Positions 51,195 to 58,832 of a stretch of 64,000 bases of DNA are shown here, piece by piece. This DNA is from JANRLJ01 sp033762735 (lineage in GTDB: Bacteria; Chloroflexota; Anaerolineae; Aggregatilineales; Phototrophicaceae): assembly GCA_033762735.1 (NCBI GenBank), contig JANRLJ010000225.1, forward strand, positions 11,958 to 75,957, written 5' to 3'. The notes beneath the pieces are model-generated. The model had not been told where the DNA came from, made no database searches, and saw only the letters and a list, made by a program, of their open reading frames with translations. Each line of letters begins with the position of its first letter. Within the stretch, counting starts at the first letter, position 1. The translations under genes and the position numbers were made by a program.

Positions 51195-51525
51195 GGCAAA
51201 AACTACCTCTTAATCAAATGGGGATTCAATTTTTCGATGTTCACATCATACCGCAAGATGACGAAAAATGAGCAGCCGTTGGTAAGAAAATCACGAGAAA
51301 AAGTGTGTTTTAGAACGTTCAGGACTGCGCAAAAATCTCACCCCCCGACGCTGCATTTAGGGAGACGGAGATGAGCCTCTTTTTTAAGCCCCTCTACCAG
51401 AGGGAGAGGGGTTTGGGGTGAGGGCAAAACTGTTCAATTTCGTAAGTTTAGGACGTTAAGAACGATGCCATTGTGCAGTGAATTCCGTTTGCGCTACAGT
51501 TGCCGCTTCACCCAGGAGAGTCCTT
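51195..51525. other. Divergent spacer, 331 bp, with a dispersed repeat copy
   Basis: The region separates thiolase from the YitT-family gene. It holds copy 2 of the 43-nt repeat (51383-51425) and AT-rich sequence nearer the thiolase start. No gene is visible. Confidence 0.5.
51383..51425 (+). repeat. 43-nt dispersed repeat, copy 2
   Basis: Same element as at 2817-2859, same strand, 41 of 43 positions identical; the two differences are in the hairpin loop. The conserved arms and G-rich tail suggest a mobile palindromic unit. Confidence 0.8.
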
Positions 51526-52449
51526 ATGCCCAAATCAGCTACATCACTGGACTGGCGTTCACTCATCTTCCGCCTGATCTTTCTGACCATCGCCGCGCTG
51601 ATTGGTTCGCTGAGCGTGGTGGTGTTCCTCGCGCCGTTCGAGATCGCGCCCAGCGGCATTTCGGGCATCGCTGTTATTCTGAATCAGTACATTGGTACGC
51701 CCATCGGTCTGCTGACGCTGCTGGGCAACATCCCGATTCAATACCTGGCGTTTCGGATGCTGGGTGGCTGGCAGGTGGTCGCGGCGACGATTTATGTGGT
51801 GGTTGTGTATTCCGTCGGAATTGACGTGCTGGCGCCGATTTTCCCCAAAGACGGCGTGAGCGAGGATGTGCTGCTCAATGCGCTGTTCGGCGGCATCATC
51901 AGCGGCGTGGGGTCAGGACTGGCTTATCGGGCTGGGGCGACCTTTGGCGGTACGTCCACCCTGTCGCGCATTTTGCAGGCACGCTACGGCACCCCGATGA
52001 GTTCGACCTATCTCTACACCAATCTGGGGACGGTCGCGCTGGCCGGCTTGGTTTTCGGCTGGGATGGCGCCCTGTATGCGACGGTCGCGCTGGCGCTGGA
52101 TGGCGCGGTGTCGGATTATGTGCTGGAAGGCCCCAGCGTAATTCGCACCGCAGTGATTATCACCGACCACCCGAAGACGGTGGCGGATGCGATTCTGCAT
52201 CAGCTTCAACGCGGAGTGACAGGCTGGGAAGTCACAGGCATGTTCACCGGGCAGACGCGCACCCTGCTCTATGTCACAGTCGCCCGGCCACAGATCAACG
52301 AACTGCGGCGGCTGGTCGGCGAGGCTGATCCGGGCGCGTTCATCGTGGTCGGTCAGGGGCATGTGGCCTACGGACGTGGCTTCCAGACGGCTAAACCAAA
52401 AGACAGTGCGCGGCGGGAGATGCTGCCGGAAACCAATCAGATGGAATAG
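51526..52449 (+). CDS. YitT-family membrane protein (DUF161 plus DUF2179)
   Basis: 307 aa from ATG 51526, preceded by AGGAGAG. Five to six membrane helices in residues 10-200 (LIFRLIFLTIAALIGSLSVV, IGLLTLLGNIPIQYLAFRML) with the repeated family pattern APFEIAPSGISGIAVILNQY and GATFGGTSTLSRIL. A cytosolic DUF2179 domain covers about 215-285 (VTGWEVTGMFTGQTRTLLYV, EADPGAFIVVGQGHVAYGRG). YitT proteins are widespread; their transport role is not established. The gene is alone on its strand. Confidence 0.9.
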   Translation: MPKSATSLDWRSLIFRLIFLTIAALIGSLSVVVFLAPFEIAPSGISGIAVILNQYIGTPIGLLTLLGNIPIQYLAFRMLGGWQVVAATIYVVVVYSVGIDVLAPIFPKDGVSEDVLLNALFGGIISGVGSGLAYRAGATFGGTSTLSRILQARYGTPMSSTYLYTNLGTVALAGLVFGWDGALYATVALALDGAVSDYVLEGPSVIRTAVIITDHPKTVADAILHQLQRGVTGWEVTGMFTGQTRTLLYVTVARPQINELRRLVGEADPGAFIVVGQGHVAYGRGFQTAKPKDSARREMLPETNQME

Positions 52450-52500
52450 AATCGACTCAGCCGACAGTCCTGCGCAAAGGATGACACGGGGAGAATCATA

Positions 52501-52521
52501 GGGCGACGCGGCGCGTCGCCC
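52501..52521. repeat. Intergenic palindrome GGGCGACGC / GCGTCGCCC
   Basis: A perfect 9-bp stem with loop GGC between convergent genes, sharing its arms with the longer palindrome at 61653-61681. Confidence 0.75.
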
Positions 52522-52550
52522 TTACAGAAGAAAATCTTAAGTGGTGATTA

Positions 52551-55500
52551 TCAGGCGCGACGGCGGCGGCTGAACACCACGATCAGGATAATCAGCAGCA
52601 GCAGCAGGCCAATCCCGCACACGATGAACGGCAGCAGATTGGACTGATCCTGCTGTTCGGCGCTCTGCGCTTCCACCTCGGTAATCGCCACAGGGGTGCG
52701 AGTTGCGGCGGGTGTGGTGGTGATTTCGTCCGTCGCTTCTTCAGTGGCTTCCTCGGTTTCCGCTTCGGTCACCGTTGGGCGTTCGGTCGGCACCTCGGTT
52801 GCGGTCGGCGTGGCCTCAGCATCGGCGGTGGCGGTGCCTGCGCTGTCGTCGGTTGCCACCTGCGCCAGCGAAATCTGAGCGTCTGCCGTTGCAGTCCTCG
52901 CGCTGTCATCGGTCGCCGCCTGTGCGATCAGGGCTGAGGCGGCTTCGGTCGCGGTTGCTCGCGCTTCAGCAGTCGTCGTGCGTTCCGCAATTGCTGTCGC
53001 GCTGGCCTCCGCGTCAAGCGTCGCCTGGGTATCGGCTGTCGCAGTCGCATTGGCATCATCTTCGGCCTGGGCGGTTTGAGTGGCCGCGTCATCCCGCGTT
53101 GCCTGCGCATTGGCCGTTGCCGTCAGATCGGCCTGTGCCGTCTGAGTAGCGTCCTGCTGCGCATTAGCTGTTGCTGTCAGATCGGCTTGAGCCGTCTGAG
53201 TAGCGTCCTGCTGCGCATTGGCCGTTGTTGTCAGATCAACCTGTGCATCGGCGGTCGCGGTGGCATTGGCATCCGCTTCAGCCTGCGCCGTTTGGGTCGC
53301 CTGCTGCTGTGTATCCAGCGCGGCGACGCTTTCGGCGGTGGTGGTCGCGGCGGCGCTGGCAGCTTCATTCGCCGCACCTTCTGCGGTCGCGGTCTGGCGG
53401 GCGTTTAAGGTCGCCTGCGCAATGGCCTGCGTGGTGGCGCGGGCATTCGCCGTGCCCTGCGCTTCGGCGGTCAGGGTGGGGAGTGCCTGGGCGACGGTGG
53501 TCGCTTCGAGATCATTTTCGGCGGTAGCGGTCGCCTGGGCATTGGCCGTTGCACGGGCTTCGCGGGTTGCGGTTGAACGTGCATCCGCCGTCGCCTGCTG
53601 GTCAAGCTGTGCCTGTGTCGTGGCGGTGGATTGTGTGTCTGCCGTTGCTCGTGCATCCGCTGTTGCGCGGGCTTCGGTCGTGAGCGTAGCACGAGCGTCC
53701 GCCGTTGCCTGACGGTCAAGCTGCGCCTGGGCCTGTACAGTCGAACGCGCATCCGCCGTCGCTGTCGTGTTGGCATCATTGGTCGCGGCGGTGTCCAGCG
53801 TGGCCTGGGCGTCCAGCGTCCCTTGTGCCTGTGCGGTCACACGAGCGTCAGAAGTCGCCTGACGGCTGATCGCCTGCTGCGTGGTGGTCGCCTGAGCATT
53901 GGCCGTCGCCTGCAAATCGACCGTTGGGGTCGGCGTGGCGGTTGGTGTAAACGTCGGCGACGGTGTGAACGTCGGTGTCGCGGTCGGGATGATAACAACG
54001 GTATAGGGAATCGTGCTGGTCGTCGTCTGTCCCGCTTCATCCGCGACAATCACTTCAAGCGCCGCATTGCCTGATGCCGCAAAGGGCACTTCAAGGGTAT
54101 AGGTGCCGTCGTCGGCCTGCTCCACCGTTTCACCATTGATGGTGACAGACTCAATGGGCGTCTGGCTGTAGACGATCTCGACTGTCACGGGGAAACCATC
54201 GCCGGGGAGGAAACTGCCCTCGAAGGTCTGCCCGGCTTCCAGCCCTGATATAGTGAATTCCGGCGGGAATGCGGCCACGTTAAACGTTTGCTCTGTCGTG
54301 GAAGTCACGCCGCCCTCATTCGTGATTTCGACTTCAAGCGTGTTTTCCCCCGGCGGCAGCAGGCGCGGATCAACCGTGAACAGATACGGCTCGTCCAGCG
54401 CGAGTTCCTGATCGCCCAGGCGCACGATCACATCTGTCGGGGGAGTTTGCCCGCTTACCGTCAGCACTGCATTCAGCGACCTGTCGAGTGTTTGCCCGGT
54501 CAGATCGGGCGTGATGGTGACGGTCGAGGGCAGCGCGGCGATTTCAAGATCGAGCGTTTCAGTGGTCGTGTCGCCGCTTTCATCCGTGACGCTCAGCGTA
54601 AGCGAAGCCTGACCGGGCGGCAGCAGCGCCGGGTCGATGGTCACAACAGCAGGCGGCGCGTTCACATCCGGCGACCCGACGATTTCCGTGATGCCGAGAT
54701 CAAGCGGGAAATCGACCGTAAAGGCCGTAATTGGTTCGTCAGCCAAGACCTGAACTTGCAGGTCAAGTGCTTCGGTTACAGGCGCATCTGGCGCATTCAG
54801 GAAGCGCACAATCGGAACCGGGATGGGCGCACGCAGCACCCCTTCGGCGGCGTTGCTGGCGATATCGCCCTGCGCGGCCTGGAGCGTAAAGGCGTATTCG
54901 GTGCCATCCAGCGGGACATTGGCTTCCAAAGTAAGGATGTACTGGCTTCGCAGCAGCGCGGCCAGTTCGCCATAAATGGCGGGAAGCTGATCAGGATTGG
55001 GCGATTCATCAAACCGGGCGCTGGTAATTTCGGCCAGCGCACGCAGGTAGGAGCGGTCAGTGCCGTAGCCCAGGCCGATGGTGTAGAAGGGAATGCCGCC
55101 GACTGTCGAGGCATCAATGGCACCCTGACGCGGATTCACGCTCACTACGCCGCCCGCCCCGTCGGATTCCGCCCCATCGCTCAGGAGGATAATCGCACGG
55201 CGGGTGGTGGGCGCATTCTGCGCAACATCCAGCGCGAACAACGCCGCATCATAGAGCGCGGTCTGCCCACCGAAGGGCAGCGTATCAATCGCGTTCAGCA
55301 GCGCTTCCTTGTCGGTGGTGTAATCCTGCACCAGTCGCACACCGCTGCTGAAAGCCACCAGCGCGACCGAGTCGTTCTCGCGCAGGCTTTGCACGAACAG
55401 CCGCGCGGCTTCCTGTGCTTGTGCAAAGGGCGTGCCGGACATGCTGCTGCTCACGTCGATGACCAGCACAACGGCCAGCGGCAGGTTGTCATCCGTGACG

Positions 55501-55766
55501 TTCTGCACATCGACAATCCGGGCGACTTCGGCCAATTCGCCCGAAAGCGTGAAGTTCTCGATCCCCAGGCCACGTACAGGCTGACCGCTGGGCGTGAACA
55601 CACTGGTTGTGATGCGCGCCGTCGGGAGATCGGTCGGGTCAACCCCGGTGATTTCAATGCGGTAGCCTGGTGTGGACGTTGCATCCTGCGTGAGAACGAT
55701 GGCAGCAGGTGCAGCGATCCCGGCGAGTAAAAAGAAGGCGATCAAAAAAATGAAGTGTCTTTTCAC
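52551..55766 (-). CDS. VWA-domain surface protein with long Ala/Thr/Gln stalk and C-terminal membrane anchor
   Basis: 1071 aa from GTG 55766, chosen because GGAGG lies 5 nt upstream. Signal peptide at 1-25 (FIFLIAFFLLAGIAAPAAIV). The VWA domain near 95-270 has the MIDAS motif DVSSSMSG near residue 103 and ILLSDGAESDG. Ig-like or cadherin-like strands span about 300-600. Residues about 615-985 are almost entirely Ala, Thr, Gln, Asp and Glu in TADARAT-type repeats, including 18-residue units repeated in tandem. A membrane helix (LLPFIVCGIGLLLLLIILIV) and RRRRA end the chain. Probably a surface adhesin or receptor held away from the membrane by the stalk. Confidence 0.88.
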   Translation of the reverse strand: MKRHFIFLIAFFLLAGIAAPAAIVLTQDATSTPGYRIEITGVDPTDLPTARITTSVFTPSGQPVRGLGIENFTLSGELAEVARIVDVQNVTDDNLPLAVVLVIDVSSSMSGTPFAQAQEAARLFVQSLRENDSVALVAFSSGVRLVQDYTTDKEALLNAIDTLPFGGQTALYDAALFALDVAQNAPTTRRAIILLSDGAESDGAGGVVSVNPRQGAIDASTVGGIPFYTIGLGYGTDRSYLRALAEITSARFDESPNPDQLPAIYGELAALLRSQYILTLEANVPLDGTEYAFTLQAAQGDIASNAAEGVLRAPIPVPIVRFLNAPDAPVTEALDLQVQVLADEPITAFTVDFPLDLGITEIVGSPDVNAPPAVVTIDPALLPPGQASLTLSVTDESGDTTTETLDLEIAALPSTVTITPDLTGQTLDRSLNAVLTVSGQTPPTDVIVRLGDQELALDEPYLFTVDPRLLPPGENTLEVEITNEGGVTSTTEQTFNVAAFPPEFTISGLEAGQTFEGSFLPGDGFPVTVEIVYSQTPIESVTINGETVEQADDGTYTLEVPFAASGNAALEVIVADEAGQTTTSTIPYTVVIIPTATPTFTPSPTFTPTATPTPTVDLQATANAQATTTQQAISRQATSDARVTAQAQGTLDAQATLDTAATNDANTTATADARSTVQAQAQLDRQATADARATLTTEARATADARATADTQSTATTQAQLDQQATADARSTATREARATANAQATATAENDLEATTVAQALPTLTAEAQGTANARATTQAIAQATLNARQTATAEGAANEAASAAATTTAESVAALDTQQQATQTAQAEADANATATADAQVDLTTTANAQQDATQTAQADLTATANAQQDATQTAQADLTATANAQATRDDAATQTAQAEDDANATATADTQATLDAEASATAIAERTTTAEARATATEAASALIAQAATDDSARTATADAQISLAQVATDDSAGTATADAEATPTATEVPTERPTVTEAETEEATEEATDEITTTPAATRTPVAITEVEAQSAEQQDQSNLLPFIVCGIGLLLLLIILIVVFSRRRRA
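53122..53235 (-). repeat. 54-bp tandem repeat inside the VWA stalk coding region
   Basis: GTCAGATC recurs at 53122, 53176 and 53230, exactly 54 bp apart, with most of each unit conserved. It encodes an 18-residue unit containing TATANAQQDATQTAQAD, so the period is in frame. Confidence 0.8.
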
Positions 55767-55929
55767 AGGTGCCTCCAAGTGAAGCAGCCACACAAAATGA
55801 AAATTATACGATGTCAATGTAAAGCGACGGTTTTCTTTTGTTTAACGATGATAACGCATCTGCTGGATTTCCGTTATAAATTGATGCGAAGGCGGCGCTA
55901 AGATTCGGCTTGCTGAGCAAAACTCGCTC

Positions 55930-55959
55930 TTGCCAAACGTCGCTATCTGCGTTTATAAT
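55930..55959 (+). promoter_or_regulatory. Promoter of the tRNA-Gly gene
   Basis: TTGCCA (55930-55935) and a perfect TATAAT (55954-55959) with an 18-bp spacer, ending 11 bp before the tRNA. Confidence 0.75.
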
Positions 55960-55970
55960 ACCACCATCTT

Positions 55971-56042
<72 letters not shown>

Positions 56043-56051
56043 CACAAAAGA

Positions 56052-56077
56052 AACGCCGATCAACGTCGGCGTTTTTT
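56052..56077 (+). terminator. Rho-independent terminator of tRNA-Gly
   Basis: AACGCCGA / TCGGCGTT, an 8-bp stem with a 6-nt loop followed by a run of T residues, starting 10 bp after the tRNA. Confidence 0.88.
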
Positions 56078-56118
56078 GTTACCTGTTGAGTAACCAGGGA
56101 GTACACACAGGTACTCCC

Positions 56119-56409
56119 CTACGACTCGCTCGCTTCATCATCCTCGTGGGTGTGGCGGATGGGCTGGTCTTTGGGATGCCTAGCGGTGCCGCTGTAGCCC
56201 ATGCCCTGTAAGCGGGACTGTTCCAGCGCCTCCAGTTGATCGGCCACGCGGCCATAATCGGCTTCGGGAATTTTATGATCGACGCCGTGTGCATCCCGGT
56301 AGACATACCCCACCCCACCGCACCAGTCGCAGTCGGTGGTTTCCCCGCTGAATTCATCCTCAAACCAGCCATAGCCCTCGCAGGAGGCGCACATCACCAC
56401 ATCCATCAT
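56119..56409 (-). CDS. Small protein with two DnaJ-type CxxCxGxG zinc motifs
   Basis: 96 aa from ATG 56409; a longer frame would run into the upstream gene. CASCEGYG (near residue 7) and CDWCGGVG (near 27) are CxxCxGxG repeats as in the DnaJ cysteine-rich domain, enough for one zinc site. The rest is charged and ends in an acidic HTHEDDEASES tail; there is no J domain. It starts 2 bp after the stop of the penicillin-binding protein gene, so it is cotranscribed with it. Function unknown; a chaperone-like or metal-binding role is possible. Confidence 0.75.
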   Translation of the reverse strand: MMDVVMCASCEGYGWFEDEFSGETTDCDWCGGVGYVYRDAHGVDHKIPEADYGRVADQLEALEQSRLQGMGYSGTARHPKDQPIRHTHEDDEASES

Positions 56410-56411
56410 GC

Positions 56412-58658
56412 TTACTGACTGCCTCCGCTTTCGCCCACAGGCGGCAGGGGTGTATACGGCTCTGCATTCCACCATTCAGGGAACTGGGCATAACTTTCCG
56501 CCGGGACGTTAAAGTATTCGTCGAGGATGCGGCGCGTAATCGGCGCGGATACCTGCGACCCTTCCAGCGAATTTGTCACCATCACCACAATCGCAAACTG
56601 TGGATTCTCCCTGGGTGCGTAGGAGACGAACCACGCATGGGGATAGGGGATGGCCTGTGCCGTCCCCGTTTTGCCGCAGATCTGATAGGTGGCGGGCGGA
56701 TGGAAGAATTTATCCGGCTCGGCCACATTAAAGCGGATGAAGGCCGTGCCGTAGTCGGCGTTGCCCGTCACACCGCACATACCCTCGCGGACGTTCTCCA
56801 GCACACCCGGATTCAGGTTCAACTGGCCGATGACCTGCGGCTGCGCGGTGAACTGTACCGGAGTGCCATCCTGCCCGCCCACCTGCTGCACCAGATAAGG
56901 TCGGTAGACGGTGCCGCCGTTGGCAATGGCCGCAACCGCGACCGCCATCTGAATCGGCGCGATGCCGATGTTGCCCTGCCCGGTGGCGTTGTTCATCGCT
57001 TCGGCGGCGCTGCCAGGGGTGGGCAGATTACCAGGGGTTTCGCCCTCGCCCAGCCCATAGGCCTGCCCCAGCCCCATCATGCGGGCATACTGGTTCAGGG
57101 TGTCCGCGCCGCTGGAGGTAAAGAGTTCCGCGCCATAGCGCCAATAGAACGGATTGCACGACGCCATGAGTGCCTGCGCCGGGGTGATGATGCCCGCCGC
57201 CGGGAAGCCGTCCTGCAAGCGCCAGTCGGTGCGGCGTTCCTGTGTGTCGCCGTAGGGACGCCCGTCCCATTCCAGCGGACAATCGAAGGACTCGGTTGGG
57301 TCGGTCAGTCCTTCATTAAGCGCAGCGACGTGGGTTATGATCTTGAAGACCGACCCCGGCGCATAAGCGTCCTGTGTGGCATGGTTGAACAGCGGGCGGC
57401 GCGGGTCGCTCTGGAGCGCCTGCAGAATTGCCCCGCGATTTTCAATGGCCGTTGCCTGTGGGTTGAACAGGTTGGCGTCCACCAGCGGATAGCTGACCAG
57501 CGCCAGCACCGCGCCCGTGTTCACGTCCAGCACCACCGCTGCCCCGCCCTGCGAGACATCCGCCCGGCCCCAGTTATCGGCGGCATAATTGAAAGCGTCG
57601 GACATGGCCTGCGCCGTAATCTGCTGCAAGCGGCGGTCAAGCGTGAGCGTCACCGAGACGGGCGGCGTTCCGGTTGCGCCTGCCAGCTCACGCAGAGTGG
57701 TTCCTCCCGGCTCCACAATCCGCAGCACACGCTCTGGTTCGCCCGCGAGTTCGTCCTCATACTGTTCTTCCACACCTGCCAGACCGACCAGATCGCCGGG
57801 GCTGTAGCCTTCCGCCTGATAGCGGGCGACTTCGGCTTCGGGAATCTGCCCGATGTAGCCGACGGCGTGCCACATGATGTTGCGCCCGACGTACTGCCGC
57901 ACCGGGACGGCGGCGCTGTAGGCTTCCTGCAAAGCACACGTCGCCCGCAGATCGGCCAGATTCAGCGAATAGGTGTCCACGTCCAGCGAGGACATATAGA
58001 AGATGGTGTCGTTGTTGTAAGGGGCGAAGCGCACCCGCAGCGTCAGCACCGATTCGCGCGTCAGCCTGCTCAGCAGCGCGATGCAGGCGTTCTGATCGGG
58101 CATCGTCAGCTTTTGCCCATAGAGCGGCACCAGCGCGGTTTCTTCCACCAGCGGCGTCCCGTTGCGGTCATAGAGCATGGCACGTTCGCGCGGCTGCGGC
58201 ACCACACGCAGCGCAGAGTCACCGGACAGCACATCGAAAATATCCATCGTTGACCACGCCACACCCCATTCTCCGGCGGAGATGACCAGCCGCATGGTGC
58301 GTCCGGCGTCGGCAATCTCGCCAAAAATGCTGGATTGCAGCGTCACGTCATACGTCACGGCAGCGGAAAAACCCTGGGTTTCGGTGTTCTGGATGGTATA
58401 CGTCAGCCCGGTCAGGCCGATGGTTTCCGTCACCTGCTGATAGCGGGCTTCAAAGGCGGGCTGCTGAACAAGCTCCCGGCTCTGACTGCTGAGCAGGTTG
58501 TACATGGCGGCGTAATCCAGCGCATTCCAGGCGTCCAGAAAGCGCTGCACCACCCCATCCGGTGCGCTCTGTGCCTGAACGGTCGAAACGGACAGCAGCA
58601 CAATCAGCACTATAACAAACGCGGGAAATCGCTTAAACGAGGAGATGTCTTGTTTCAT
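56412..58658 (-). CDS. Penicillin-binding protein (transpeptidase) with NTF2-like N-terminal domain
   Basis: 748 aa from ATG 58658 (a TTG three codons earlier is possible). A signal/anchor helix at about 10-30 (FPAFVIVLIVLLSVSTVQAQ) is followed by an NTF2-like MecA_N-type domain to about 140, a dimerisation region, and the transpeptidase from about 340. Active-site motifs are complete: SxxK in APGSVFKIITH (near 436), SxN in MASCNPFYW and KTG in CGKTGTAQA (near 663). It cross-links peptidoglycan outside the membrane and resembles class B enzymes of the PBP2a/PBP3 group. A MecA_N domain occurs in beta-lactam-insensitive enzymes, but resistance cannot be inferred. Confidence 0.92.
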   Translation of the reverse strand: MKQDISSFKRFPAFVIVLIVLLSVSTVQAQSAPDGVVQRFLDAWNALDYAAMYNLLSSQSRELVQQPAFEARYQQVTETIGLTGLTYTIQNTETQGFSAAVTYDVTLQSSIFGEIADAGRTMRLVISAGEWGVAWSTMDIFDVLSGDSALRVVPQPRERAMLYDRNGTPLVEETALVPLYGQKLTMPDQNACIALLSRLTRESVLTLRVRFAPYNNDTIFYMSSLDVDTYSLNLADLRATCALQEAYSAAVPVRQYVGRNIMWHAVGYIGQIPEAEVARYQAEGYSPGDLVGLAGVEEQYEDELAGEPERVLRIVEPGGTTLRELAGATGTPPVSVTLTLDRRLQQITAQAMSDAFNYAADNWGRADVSQGGAAVVLDVNTGAVLALVSYPLVDANLFNPQATAIENRGAILQALQSDPRRPLFNHATQDAYAPGSVFKIITHVAALNEGLTDPTESFDCPLEWDGRPYGDTQERRTDWRLQDGFPAAGIITPAQALMASCNPFYWRYGAELFTSSGADTLNQYARMMGLGQAYGLGEGETPGNLPTPGSAAEAMNNATGQGNIGIAPIQMAVAVAAIANGGTVYRPYLVQQVGGQDGTPVQFTAQPQVIGQLNLNPGVLENVREGMCGVTGNADYGTAFIRFNVAEPDKFFHPPATYQICGKTGTAQAIPYPHAWFVSYAPRENPQFAIVVMVTNSLEGSQVSAPITRRILDEYFNVPAESYAQFPEWWNAEPYTPLPPVGESGGSQ

Positions 58659-58832
58659 CAAACTCAAACGACCTTTACTCGCCTACATGGCGATGTTAAC
58701 TATAATCACCATGATTGCCTGCGTCTATCCCACAGAAGAAAGCACAGGGAAAGCGTCGGTTTCGTTTTGCGCCGTTTTTGTGTTTAAAATAGACTCAATT
58801 CAAACGCAAACGCTGGAACATCGTGAAGCCTC

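Noticed and set aside
53122..53235. Regular repeats resembling a CRISPR array
   Set aside because: The 54-bp period is in frame with the VWA protein, units are contiguous without unique spacers, and no cas genes are present.
56637..58253. Plus-strand ORF (538 codons) opposite the penicillin-binding protein gene
   Set aside because: His/Arg/Gln-rich shadow of a gene with all transpeptidase motifs in the other strand.
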